From Candidatus Poribacteria bacterium (GTDB lineage Bacteria > Poribacteria > WGA-4E > WGA-3G): a stretch of 60,670 bases of DNA. Made by a program: the position numbers and the translations under genes. Below are positions 16,887 to 24,488 of the stretch, in pieces; the stretch's first letter is position 1, and every line of letters starts with the position of its first letter. The stretch is from positions 1 to 60,670 of the forward strand of contig JAPPBX010000054.1 in assembly GCA_026702755.1 (NCBI GenBank). Reading direction: 5' to 3'. A model generated the notes under the pieces. The model was not told the origin of the DNA. It ran no database searches and saw nothing but the letters and a program-made list of their open reading frames with translations.

Positions 16887-17552
16887 CTAATCTTCCAGTC
16901 CGGCTGCCCATTTGATGCAGCCCGTGATGTGTTCGTGGAACCATTTTTCACTCCAGAGCGCGTCGGGGTGCCCCAATGCGGTGTACATCACGCGTCCTTT
17001 TCCGTAGGTGTGGCACCAACCGAGTGCGTAATCGTGGTCCTCACGGTTACCGCGGGAGAGATCGATGGAGTCGTTGTCCAAACGCATTAGCACGTGTGTT
17101 TTAGAGCGATCCCACTCTTTGAACGTATAGATTTCGTCAACAACTTTAAAGCTGCTCCCCAGCATACGGGTTGATGGATGATCGCTATCTTCAACGATGA
17201 CGTTCACTTCTTCGTGCCACGGATGTCCGGCGAAATAGCCACCGAGCATCTCGCCGTATTCGGGCCAATCGTAGCATGTATCTGTTGCGTTATGGATGCC
17301 GAAAAACGCTTTTCCGTTGCGCACGAAACTCAGTAGTGCTTCTTTTTGGTCATCGTCAAAAGGCAAGTTGCCTGTTGTTGCGAACGCGAGGATGTCTTGA
17401 TTTTCGAGGTTTTCAGCCGTAATCCGGTCGCATCGGTGTGTTGTGGTGACGTTCCAGCCGTTTGCTGCGCCAATCTCCTTCAGCGTAACCTCTGCATTCG
17501 GTAAGTAGGAATGCTCGAAACCAGCGGAATGGCGTAACATCAGAATGTTCAT
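16887..17552 (-). CDS. ThuA-like domain protein
   Basis: The product is 221 aa and consists of one ThuA-like domain, related to class I glutamine amidotransferase-like folds. Seen are MLRHSAGFEHS at the start, DILAFATTGNLPF, VRNGKAFFGIHNATDT (the site where the family carries G-x-H), and a closing GKGRVMYTALGHPDALW. ThuA is named for trehalose utilisation, but its biochemical role is poorly defined; homologues often sit with Gfo/Idh oxidoreductases in sugar clusters, as here where one lies just upstream, converging. AAGGAG is seen before the ATG on the minus strand. Confidence 0.85.
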   Translation of the reverse strand: MNILMLRHSAGFEHSYLPNAEVTLKEIGAANGWNVTTTHRCDRITAENLENQDILAFATTGNLPFDDDQKEALLSFVRNGKAFFGIHNATDTCYDWPEYGEMLGGYFAGHPWHEEVNVIVEDSDHPSTRMLGSSFKVVDEIYTFKEWDRSKTHVLMRLDNDSIDLSRGNREDHDYALGWCHTYGKGRVMYTALGHPDALWSEKWFHEHITGCIKWAAGLED

Positions 17553-17899
17553 AAAAACTCCTTTGTGATATTGTGGTACGCGAGATCGTATCAGAATTGA
17601 TTAAGCAACATTGAGAAATAAATTTTCGGTTTTGAAGAGGGATGGAAGGGAAGGAAGACTGGAAGAAACAGCACCCTATCTATCTTCCAACCTTCCAATC
17701 CTCCAACGGATATGGAACTTAAAAATCTGAATTTAATATTGAAACTTGCTTAAGTTTTGGAATCGTGCACTTTTTGGTATACGTATTATACAAAATTGTC
17801 AGAAAAAATGTTAAACTATTTTGTGTTGTGTTGTAACATCTATAGTAAAATCTGAAAACATATAGACAGTTAGCCAATGAACGAAACCCTCACTACCGC
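17553..17899. other. Intergenic stretch with GGAAG/CTTCC palindromic tract
   Basis: No gene is seen. Around 17640-17705 a run of GGAAGACTGGAAG and its complement CTTCCAACCTTCCAATCC forms a loose palindrome related to the inside of the family B elements (15650, 24200). The rest is AT-rich. Confidence 0.4.
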
Positions 17900-18037
17900 G
17901 CGAGGTTTGATGAGGATTAAAAATTCGGTAATTTCTTGGCGAAGTCCGGTGCGGTTGCAAACCGCACCTACCGGGCCTGGGGTGCGGTTGCAAACCGCAC
18001 CTACCGGGCCTGGGGTGAATTAGAATTACCGATGACG
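17900..18037 (+). repeat. Palindromic MITE-like element, copy 2 of family A
   Basis: The left end GCGAGGTTTGATGAGG matches the family A end at 7070-7205, and a GAATTAGAATTACC block is kept near the right. The hairpin core GGTGCGGTT-GCA-AACCGCACC is present twice as a perfect 33-bp tandem unit (17948-17980 and 17981-18013). The right end has diverged. It lies just upstream of the Mrp gene. Confidence 0.7.
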
Positions 18038-18090
18038 AGATCTCTAACCTTGTCAGTGTCAGTAAAATCGAATCAATTAGGAGCGTAGTT

Positions 18091-19047
18091 ATGCGATTTT
18101 TAAAGAAAGGCGAGAAAGAGAAGCCAAAATCTCAGCCCAGTTCTGCAGCGAAGGGACATCCCGAACTTCAAGTTATCAGCGGTTCACAGATTTCTGGGCG
18201 ACAACCGCGGCAACCGACACCACAGCCACAGCCACAGCAGCAACAACAGAATATAACGTTACCAAATATCAAATATAAAATCGCGGTTGCCAGTGGAAAG
18301 GGCGGCGTAGGAAAATCTACTGTCGCCACCAACCTCGCGATCTCCTTGGCGAATGCAGGAAGTGCAGTCGGCTTACTGGATGCGGATGCCTACGGTCCCA
18401 GTATTCCGACGATGATGGGTATCCAGGAGCAGCCGAAGACGAGTCCGGAACGTAAGATTATTCCGCTTGTTCGGCACGACATTAAGCTCATGTCAATTGG
18501 GTTTATGGTGCCGGAAGAGCAGGCGATGATCTGGCGAGGACCGATGTTACACGGTGCCATTCGCCAACTTCTCGGTGATGTAGACTGGGGTGAACTGGAT
18601 TATCTGATCATTGATCTCCCGCCGGGGACGGGTGATGTCGCCCTCTCTCTAACGCAGGCACTTCCGCTTACCGGTGCCCTCATTGTTACGACCCCTCAAG
18701 ATGTCGCGCTCGCCGATGTCCGACGCGGTGTTGCGATGTTTGAACGCCTCGGTGTTCCTATTCTCGGTATTATTGAAAATATGAGTTATTTCCTCTGTCC
18801 GCACTGCAATGAAAAGACGGAGATCTTTAGAGCGGATGGTGGTAGAAACACCAGCGAACGATTCGGTGTTGCGTTCTTGGGGCAGATTCCGCTTGACGCT
18901 GAGGTCTGTACTGCGGGTGATATCGGTGTGCCGATTGTCGCTGGACATCCAGAATCGCCGCAATCCGAAGCGTTCGGTGCGGTCGCGCAGGAATTAGGGG
19001 TTGTTTTAGAAGAGAGCGGTGAAGAAGATGAATTAACAATACTCTAA
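18091..19047 (+). CDS. Mrp/NBP35-family iron-sulfur carrier ATPase
   Basis: The product is 318 aa, with AGGAG upstream. Residues 1-60 are a low-complexity basic and Pro/Gln-rich stretch (PTPQPQPQQQQQ). This replaces the DUF59/MIP18 domain that often begins Mrp proteins. The P-loop is the deviant Walker A GKGGVGKST at ~69-77, followed by LLDADAYGPSIPTMMG, DYLIIDLPPGTGD and TPQDVALADVRRG, all Mrp hallmarks. The CxxC that holds the bridging Fe-S cluster is FLCPHCNE near 235. The enzyme carries and delivers Fe-S clusters to apoproteins in the cytoplasm. It appears monocistronic. Confidence 0.93.
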   Translation: MRFLKKGEKEKPKSQPSSAAKGHPELQVISGSQISGRQPRQPTPQPQPQQQQQNITLPNIKYKIAVASGKGGVGKSTVATNLAISLANAGSAVGLLDADAYGPSIPTMMGIQEQPKTSPERKIIPLVRHDIKLMSIGFMVPEEQAMIWRGPMLHGAIRQLLGDVDWGELDYLIIDLPPGTGDVALSLTQALPLTGALIVTTPQDVALADVRRGVAMFERLGVPILGIIENMSYFLCPHCNEKTEIFRADGGRNTSERFGVAFLGQIPLDAEVCTAGDIGVPIVAGHPESPQSEAFGAVAQELGVVLEESGEEDELTIL

Positions 19048-19100
19048 GCGATAAAAATAGAATAAAGTTTACGCAGCTTTCTTTGTTGACGAAGTTTTAT

Positions 19101-19171
19101 AGTAAAACCCGTAATTATTTATATACCAACACAAGGGCGAAGTTCCAAACCTCGCCAGCGGCGGTGGGGGT
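19101..19171 (+). repeat. Dispersed repeat fragments next to the transposon
   Basis: TAGTAAAACCC, GTAATT, TATA and ACCAACACAAGGG (19101-19137) match the repeat fragment at 7410-7457. Then comes AAACCTCGCCAGC (about 19148-19160), one arm of the GCTGGCGAGGTTT palindrome seen at 24417 and 41807. The transposon coding remnant begins at about 19186, so this repeat may mark its truncated left side. Confidence 0.5.
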
Positions 19172-19185
19172 TTATTCCGTGATGA

Positions 19186-19740
19186 ATAGATAGGCTCCGA
19201 CGCTTAGCAGAGAATGGCACCATCTCTACTATCCGAACGCCTGGCGGACAAAGGCGTTATGATGTGCAGGGTTATCTTGATGAACAGACCGGAACAGATA
19301 TTACTACCGTTGGATATTGCAGGGTTAGTGGAAAAGGACAAGCAGACGATCTTGCGTCCCAAGTCGCCTACTTGCAAAAGCACTATCCGGACGCAGAAAT
19401 CATCAAAGACTTCGGTAGTGGTATCAACTTCAAACGGAAAGGACTTAGAACCTTACTGGAACGCATCTTGCGAGGTGATAAACTCCGCCTTGTTGTTGCC
19501 CATCGGGATCGACTCGCCCGATTCGGAGGAGAAGTCATACAGTTCTTGGTCGAACAAAACGGTGGAGAAGTCGTGGTTCTCAACGAAACTATTTATAGCC
19601 CCCAGGAAGAACTTACTGCCGATCTCCTCGCAATTTTGCATGTCTTTTCCTGTAGAATGTCCGGACTCCGGCGATACCGTGACCAGATCAAAGAAGATAG
19701 AAATCTTTCCCACGGTAAAACAGAAAGCAATTCTTCATAA
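19186..19740 (+). pseudogene. tnpA: IS607 serine recombinase TnpA, 5'-truncated
   Basis: The open frame begins right after a TGA at 19183-19185. The first residues (RLRRLAENGTI, then RTPGGQRRYDV) are the second helix and wing of the MerR-like domain of IS607 TnpA; the initial helix and start codon are missing. A GTG at 19264 could start a shorter protein without DNA-binding domain. The catalytic domain follows: YCRVSGKGQ with the nucleophilic serine, and VVAHRDRLARFG. The end (LHVFSCRMSGLRRYRDQIKE) matches the family's closing helix. It overlaps the TnpB gene. Confidence 0.8.
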
Positions 19741-20869
19741 ATGGTTTGGCACATCCCGGTATGTCTACAATGAATCTGTGTCTGCCTTAGAAGCGAAAGA
19801 CACGCCTAAAAACTTCAAAGGACTTGTCCCGATTGTTTTTGACCAACTCCCGGAATGGCATGTAGAGACACCGCGTCAGGTCAAAGTGGGCGCGGTGATG
19901 GACGCGTGCCAAGCGGTTAGCAATGCGAAGATAAAGGCAAGTGCCACAGGCGAGCGTCAAAATGTTAAGTTTCGGTCAAGAAAGAACCCTCGACAGACGC
20001 TGTATCTTCGTGCGGATTCGCTGAAGAAAAACGGGTTCTACGTGCGATTTTTAGGTGAGATGAAGATGTCAGAAGCGTTGCCAGCCAAACCGCAAGGCAC
20101 AGGCAAGGTGTCAGAACGAGAGACGGATGCGGAAGTCAAGGATTCTCAACTGATAATGGAAAACGGAAGATATTTTCTGTGTGTTTCTTGTGTTGAGAAG
20201 AAAAAGACGCGAGAACCAAGCGGTAGAATAGTAGCTCTTGACCCCGGTGTTCGTGATTTTATGACGTTTTTCTCTGAAGATAGTTTCGGTTGGTTAGGTA
20301 TGCAGTGTATCAACCGTATTCAAAGGCTTTGTCAACACTGCGATAATCTCTATTCACGCGCGACGCAAGAGAAACGCCCGCTACGGCGTGCTTTGCGGAA
20401 AGCCGCGAATAGAATAAAGTTAAAAATCCGTAATCTCATTGATGAACTTCACAAGAAGGTTGCACACTTTCTCGTAAACAACTTTGACATCATTCTGCTT
20501 CCGACTTTTGAGACGAAACAGATGACGAAACGGGGTGGGAGAAAGTTGCGAAAGCAATCTGTTAGGCAGATGCTGACGCTTTCACACTACCGTTTCAAAG
20601 TTTTCTTGAAACAGAAAGCCAAAGAATATGGTGTTCAAGTGATAGATGTGTGTGAAGCGTATACTTCCAAAACGGTGTCTTGGACTGGCGAACTTATCAC
20701 CAACCTTGGTGGTTCGAGAGTTATCAAGTCATCGGAAGGTCATCGGATGGATAGGGATTTGAACGGCGCACGTGGGATATTTATCAAAAATGTCGCACGT
20801 GCTTTGACGGTTCGTCCTTGCACTGCGAACCTTGGTGCAAGCAAGTCGCTTATACCTTCTGCCACGTAG
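19679..20869 (+). CDS. tnpB: TnpB-type RNA-guided nuclease of the IS607 element
   Basis: The product is 396 aa from a GTG at 19679, chosen because TRSKKIEIFPTVKQK fits the normal TnpB start; an in-frame ATG at 19640 is the alternative. RuvC-like acidic residues are all present: D188 in ALDPGVRD, E278 in LLPTFETK and D360 in HRMDRDLNGARG. The zinc-ribbon between the last two is reduced to a single Cys (C325 in VCEAYTSKT), with no CxxC pair, so zinc binding is doubtful. TnpB proteins cut DNA guided by an RNA from the transposon's right end and favour its retention. The gene is intact although its partner recombinase is broken. Confidence 0.88.
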   Translation: MTRSKKIEIFPTVKQKAILHKWFGTSRYVYNESVSALEAKDTPKNFKGLVPIVFDQLPEWHVETPRQVKVGAVMDACQAVSNAKIKASATGERQNVKFRSRKNPRQTLYLRADSLKKNGFYVRFLGEMKMSEALPAKPQGTGKVSERETDAEVKDSQLIMENGRYFLCVSCVEKKKTREPSGRIVALDPGVRDFMTFFSEDSFGWLGMQCINRIQRLCQHCDNLYSRATQEKRPLRRALRKAANRIKLKIRNLIDELHKKVAHFLVNNFDIILLPTFETKQMTKRGGRKLRKQSVRQMLTLSHYRFKVFLKQKAKEYGVQVIDVCEAYTSKTVSWTGELITNLGGSRVIKSSEGHRMDRDLNGARGIFIKNVARALTVRPCTANLGASKSLIPSAT

Positions 20870-20935
20870 CAGGTTGCGTTGGGTGTAGGCAGGCTAAGAC
20901 ACTGACGGGTGTCGTAACAGGGGATTAAGGACCCT
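20800..20935 (+). ncRNA. Possible omega-RNA region at the transposon right end
   Basis: TnpB guide RNAs usually span the end of the gene and the element's right end (family knowledge). Here the stretch after the tnpB stop has a hairpin GACAC-TGACGG-GTGTC and AGGGG...CCCTT complementary blocks. Exact ends are not determined, and the RNA is inferred from position and folding potential only. Confidence 0.35.
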
Positions 20936-20992
20936 TTAAGAATGCTATGGATTTCTTCAGAAAAACATAGGTTTTTAAGAACAGGCTGTCTC

Positions 20993-22114
20993 ATGGCGAA
21001 TACAGGTTGGGGAAATGTCTACAAAAAACTCGGCGCACGACCCGTCATTAATGCGACTGGCAACCAGACTGTCCGCGGCGGTTCTACACCCTCTGCAACC
21101 GTCCGAGACGCGATGCGCCAAGCAGATGAAAGTTACGTCGAAATGGAAGAATTGCTCGAAAAATCGGGACAATTCATCGCTGAACAGTTGGGAGTTGAAG
21201 ATGCGTATATCACGTCTGGATGCTATGCTGCACTCGTCTTGGCATCGGCAGCGGTCATGACTGGGGACGACCCTGACAAGTGCGCACAACTTCCAGATAC
21301 CACCGGACTGAAGGACGAAATCGTTTTTCAGAGGATGCAACACTATTCCTACGACCGGGCGTTTACAATTCCGGGAAGTAAACTCATATCTGTGGGTGAC
21401 GAAAACGGCTGCACCGCTGAAATGTTGGAGAGTGCCATCGGCGAGAACACAGCCGCAGTCGCGTATCTCATCCAACCCAATCAAGGGAACGCTGTTCCAC
21501 TAAAGGAGGCGATTGGGATTGCGCATGCGCACGGCTTGCCGCTGATTGCTGATGCTGCCTCTCAAATCTATCCGCTTGAGTACTTCTATCGGAACGCCCA
21601 ATCTGCCGACCTCGTTTGTTTCGGTGGCAAGTATTTCAACGCGCCGCATTCTGCAGGATTCGTCTGTGGAAGGAAGGATCTCATTGAAGTCGTGCGGAGG
21701 CATGGGTTCATCGGACCGAGACCTGTTGGACGGGGTATGAAGGTAGATCGGCAGGAGATTATCGGGTTGGTGACTGCGATTGACATCTGGCTATCGACGA
21801 ACCATGAGGCGCGGTCGAAGGAGCAGGACGGGCGATATGCTGTGCTTGCGGAAAACCTTGAAAATCTCGACGGTGTGTCGTGCAAGGTTCATTACCAAGA
21901 AAAGAGCCATACGTTGTCGAATCTGCACGTGACATTTGATCCCGCCAAGAGTGGCAAAGATGCTGCACAGGTCGCTCAAGAATTGGATGCTGGCACGCCG
22001 CGTATCAAGGTGAACACGCAGGGCAAAGAAACCGTTGTGATTAATGCTTACACCCTCAATGCAGGGGAGGAGGATATCATCGCAAACGCGTTGCGGCATC
22101 TCCTGCGTGGGTAG
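20993..22114 (+). CDS. SelA-like PLP-dependent enzyme
   Basis: The product is 373 aa from the ATG at 20993 (MANTGWGNVYKKLG); an in-frame ATG at 20942 with AAGGA upstream would add 17 residues from the transposon flank and is less likely. The pattern is that of the SelA/DgaE group: LGARPVINATGNQTVRGGS, a glycine-rich TSGCYAAL loop, PLIADAASQIYP with the PLP-binding Asp, and the Schiff-base Lys in CFGGKYFNAPHSAGFV. Members act on amino acids or amino-sugar phosphates (selenocysteine synthase, glucosaminate-6-phosphate ammonia lyase). No selenocysteine genes are nearby, so the amino-sugar type is more likely (inference). The last 106 bases are repeated just downstream. Confidence 0.75.
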   Translation: MANTGWGNVYKKLGARPVINATGNQTVRGGSTPSATVRDAMRQADESYVEMEELLEKSGQFIAEQLGVEDAYITSGCYAALVLASAAVMTGDDPDKCAQLPDTTGLKDEIVFQRMQHYSYDRAFTIPGSKLISVGDENGCTAEMLESAIGENTAAVAYLIQPNQGNAVPLKEAIGIAHAHGLPLIADAASQIYPLEYFYRNAQSADLVCFGGKYFNAPHSAGFVCGRKDLIEVVRRHGFIGPRPVGRGMKVDRQEIIGLVTAIDIWLSTNHEARSKEQDGRYAVLAENLENLDGVSCKVHYQEKSHTLSNLHVTFDPAKSGKDAAQVAQELDAGTPRIKVNTQGKETVVINAYTLNAGEEDIIANALRHLLRG

Positions 22115-22382
22115 TGTTTCCGTTTTCTAAAGTTTACGGGCATCCACAAGGGATGCCCCTACGAAATGTTTTTTATTTTTAGGTTTCACTATAACGGTGA
22201 ACACGCAGGGCAAAGAAACCGTTGTGATTAATGCTTATACCCTCAATGCAGGGGAGGAGGATATCATCGCAAACGCGTTGCGGCATCTCTTGCGTGGGTA
22301 GTGTTTCCGTTTTCTAAAGTTTAGGGGCATCCACAAGGGATGCCCCTACAAAATGTTTTTTATTTTTAGGTTTCACTATAAC
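22009..22382 (+). repeat. 187-bp tandem duplication covering a gene 3' end
   Basis: The segment 22009-22195 is repeated at 22196-22382 with only a handful of changes. Each copy has the last ~35 codons of the SelA-like gene, its TAG, a GGGCATC-hairpin repeat and a run ending in TTTCACTATAAC. The second copy is a pseudo-3' end with no start. The near-identity points to a recent event. Confidence 0.92.
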
Positions 22383-22611
22383 AATGTAGCGGGTCAATGT
22401 CGAGTGTGTGCCTTGTCTGAATCAGGATTCACAGGATTTTGGGATTTTCAGGATTATGTACATGATACAACCATCATTAGTTGAGGCATCGGGAATTGGA
22501 GCCGGAAAGAGTCGGGAATCGGAATTACCTCCTACCGATGGGGGAGGCGGTTATTTTTCCAAGGAATCAACACGCTAAATTGACCCCTATTGGGTTTGAC
22601 GGAAACTGAGA
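22383..22611. other. Intergenic stretch without a recognisable gene
   Basis: It contains CAGGATTCACAGGATTTTGGGATTTTCAGGAT-like GGATT repeats near 22424-22455 (described, not quoted in full) and a GGGAATTGGAG / GGGAATCGGAATTACC tract at 22489-22528. Nothing coding is seen. Confidence 0.4.
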
Positions 22612-23043
22612 TTACCAGACCACAAAATCTGCCCACGGTTTTATCTTAATCATCCCTAATAAGCAGAACACAGTCGCCCCGCCGAGGGCTCCCTTTGCGG
22701 CGGCACTCAATCTCAGGTTACGTGAGCTTGCCTTGTAAGCATCTGTGTAAGCACTGACGTATGCTGGCGGTTTGCCAAGGAGCCTCTCTGCAGATGGGAC
22801 AGGCTGATAAAAGTAAGCCCCACCGACAGCAACAGCACCGAGCGGAAGATTACCCGCCACACCCAAAATCCCACCGGCAGCAAGCCACAACATTGTGTTC
22901 ACGTCGTCTTCGGCATCGTATTCAGCGTCCGATTTTGCATCCAAAGCTACACTGTTCTGCTGTGCCAAGCAGGGCAAGGACATGTTCAAACTCAGTCCTA
23001 ACATCAAAACGACTAAGATGTGAAACAGTAGACCTCTTTTCAT
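22612..23043 (-). CDS. Small exported/membrane protein of unknown function
   Basis: The product is 143 aa from the ATG at 23043 with AAAGGAG upstream. The frame is open further up, but that part overlaps the next gene and is an artefact. The N-terminus is a signal peptide ending LPCLAQQ; the Cys sits as in a lipobox-like L-P-C-L, but a lipoprotein is uncertain. A short acidic tract (DAKSDAEYDAEDDV) is followed by a hydrophobic segment (LWLAAGGILGVAGNLPLGAVAVGG) and another near the end (GALGGATVFCLLGMI). No family is recognised. It lies 16 bases after the oxidoreductase gene on the same strand. Confidence 0.6.
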   Translation of the reverse strand: MKRGLLFHILVVLMLGLSLNMSLPCLAQQNSVALDAKSDAEYDAEDDVNTMLWLAAGGILGVAGNLPLGAVAVGGAYFYQPVPSAERLLGKPPAYVSAYTDAYKASSRNLRLSAAAKGALGGATVFCLLGMIKIKPWADFVVW

Positions 23044-23059
23044 CACAGCTCCTTTGTCC

Positions 23060-24115
23060 CTATGGCGGTGGAATTTCAATGGCGCGACGTTCCGTCGTCG
23101 CTTTACGCGCTGCTTCAATAATCGCAAGATTGTGATATGCCTTCTCTGCAGGCACCGGCAGTGCTGTCTCCGCCGCAAGTGCATTGAAGGTCTCCTTGAA
23201 ATAGCGGGCATGTCCACTTGCGTCCTGCTGCTCGGCTTCGTCAAATTCAGGGAGTTCCAACTCCTTCCATCCATCTGCCCTCGTGAAACGACGAAGGGCA
23301 TTTTCAAGGTTGTGGCGATGGTTGACACGTAGAGAGCCGTTTTCAGCGTGCATCTCACACCAGCCGGAATCCGTCCCTGGCACGCACCACGCCCCTGAAA
23401 CCGTCGTGACAGCACCGTTTTCATGTTCACATAACAGCATAGCGATGTCGTCAACATCAATGTCGAGCCGTAGCGTTTGTACGCGAGCCTCAACATAACG
23501 TACCGGGGATCGCATCAGTGTACAGACGGAATAGATTTCATGGTAACTCGTGTCGATGATACAGCCACCACCTTTCGCTTTACTGGCGCGCCACGCGAAT
23601 GCAGGCGTAGGGTGATCCGCTGAGAAATCAGCAGGCTTCAATCCCATGCCAACGCTCCGTCCGAAATGCGATTCACCGAGGGCATCCAGTTCTGTCATCG
23701 CTGCACGCATCCCGGCAGTGAAGATATAGTTATGCACCACCGTGTAAGGCACGCAGTTGCGGCGGACTGCTTCCATAATAGTATCCGCTTCTTCCAGCGT
23801 TGTTGCCATCGGTTTTTCGGAGATAACTGCTACGCCTGCGCTTGCGGCTTCGATGACCTGTTCAGCGTGAAGTGAGTGCGGTGTGGCAATCGTCACGACA
23901 TCAATTTCCGCGTGTGCTAACATCTCTTGATAACTTGTATATTGCTCTTCCGCGGGGATGTCAAACAGTTCCCCGACTTTTTTCAGGTTTTCGGGAACGA
24001 CATCTGCAAGGGCGGTTACCTGAACGGTATCTGTGAGTGCACGATAGGCGCGGGCATGCGTAATTTGCACAATCCCACCACAGCCAATCAGTCCTAAGCG
24101 AATCGGTTTTTTCAT
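23060..24115 (-). CDS. Gfo/Idh/MocA family oxidoreductase
   Basis: The product is 351 aa from the ATG at 24115 with AAAGGAG eight bases before. The Rossmann motif GLIGCGGIVQITHARAY is canonical. The catalytic EKP motif is VISEKPMATT and the second domain carries GGGCIIDTSYHEIYSVCTLM with the catalytic His. Substrates are sugars or polyols, with NAD(P) as cofactor. It is expressed from a near-consensus promoter and is followed by the small exported protein. Confidence 0.92.
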   Translation of the reverse strand: MKKPIRLGLIGCGGIVQITHARAYRALTDTVQVTALADVVPENLKKVGELFDIPAEEQYTSYQEMLAHAEIDVVTIATPHSLHAEQVIEAASAGVAVISEKPMATTLEEADTIMEAVRRNCVPYTVVHNYIFTAGMRAAMTELDALGESHFGRSVGMGLKPADFSADHPTPAFAWRASKAKGGGCIIDTSYHEIYSVCTLMRSPVRYVEARVQTLRLDIDVDDIAMLLCEHENGAVTTVSGAWCVPGTDSGWCEMHAENGSLRVNHRHNLENALRRFTRADGWKELELPEFDEAEQQDASGHARYFKETFNALAAETALPVPAEKAYHNLAIIEAARKATTERRAIEIPPP

Positions 24116-24135
24116 TGTGTGTCTCCTTTGTGCAG

Positions 24136-24163
24136 AGTTTAGCATATTTTGGGATTATGTCAA
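24136..24163 (-). promoter_or_regulatory. Sigma-70-type promoter for the oxidoreductase
   Basis: On the minus strand a perfect TTGACA (plus positions 24158-24163) and TAAACT (24136-24141) are 16 bases apart, just upstream of the ribosome site. Confidence 0.55.
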
Positions 24164-24199
24164 GTGCTTTGGGCAATGTGTAAATATTTTGTCATAAAG

Positions 24200-24463
24200 T
24201 AGGACTTGCGCAAAATCCTTTCGTTTCTTGGGGATTGGAAGACTGGAAGATTGGAAGCGTGGAGGGAAGTCTTCCATCCTTCCTTCCGTCTACAATTGTC
24301 CCAACGATTGATAGGTGTTATCTACATGTCTTGACAATTCGCTGTGTGATTTTTATCATACCTGTTTTTGCGAAATGTGCTATAATGCGTTCAATGGATC
24401 CTAAGGATTGTGTGCTGCTGGCGAGGTTTCAAACCTCGCCAGCAAGGGGACTGCGTAAATCCT
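24200..24463 (+). repeat. MITE-like element, copy 2 of family B
   Basis: Left end TAGGACTTGCGCA (24200-24212) and right end TGCGTAAATCCT (24452-24463) are inverted. The inside has the GATTGGAAGACTGGAAG tract of copy 1, and near the right end the 13-bp-arm palindrome GCTGGCGAGGTTT-C-AAACCTCGCCAGC (24417-24443) also found in copy 3 (41807-41833). The element fills most of the gap before the carboxypeptidase gene and contains its likely promoter. Confidence 0.7.
24331..24359 (+). promoter_or_regulatory. Sigma-70-type promoter for the carboxypeptidase
   Basis: TTGACA (24331-24336), 17 bases, TATCAT (24354-24359). It lies inside the family B repeat; the leader then includes the strong palindrome at 24417-24443. 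Confidence 0.6.
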
Positions 24464-24488
24464 GAAAAAATCAGAAAGGGAGTTCAGT

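Larger units (their letters stand above)
19186..20935 (+). mobile_element. IS607-family transposon, left end degraded
   Basis: The element holds a serine-recombinase gene of TnpA type overlapped by a TnpB gene, the standard IS607 pair. The recombinase lacks the first half of its MerR-like helix-turn-helix and has no proper start, so the element is probably immobile by itself. The left limit is the first recognisable tnpA codon. The right limit is approximate, chosen after a possible omega-RNA region. Confidence 0.75.

Noticed and set aside
17948-18013. Two identical 33-bp units as a CRISPR array
   Set aside because: Only two units, no unique spacers between them, and the unit is a hairpin within a MITE-like element.
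19640-19678. ATG start at 19640 for tnpB
   Set aside because: The added residues do not look like a TnpB start; the GTG at 19679 puts the family's first strand at the N-terminus. Kept as an alternative.
22612-23496. Long minus-strand frame (294 aa) ending at 22612
   Set aside because: Only the part from the ATG at 23043 has a ribosome site and signal peptide; the upstream part is in the wrong frame of the neighbouring oxidoreductase.
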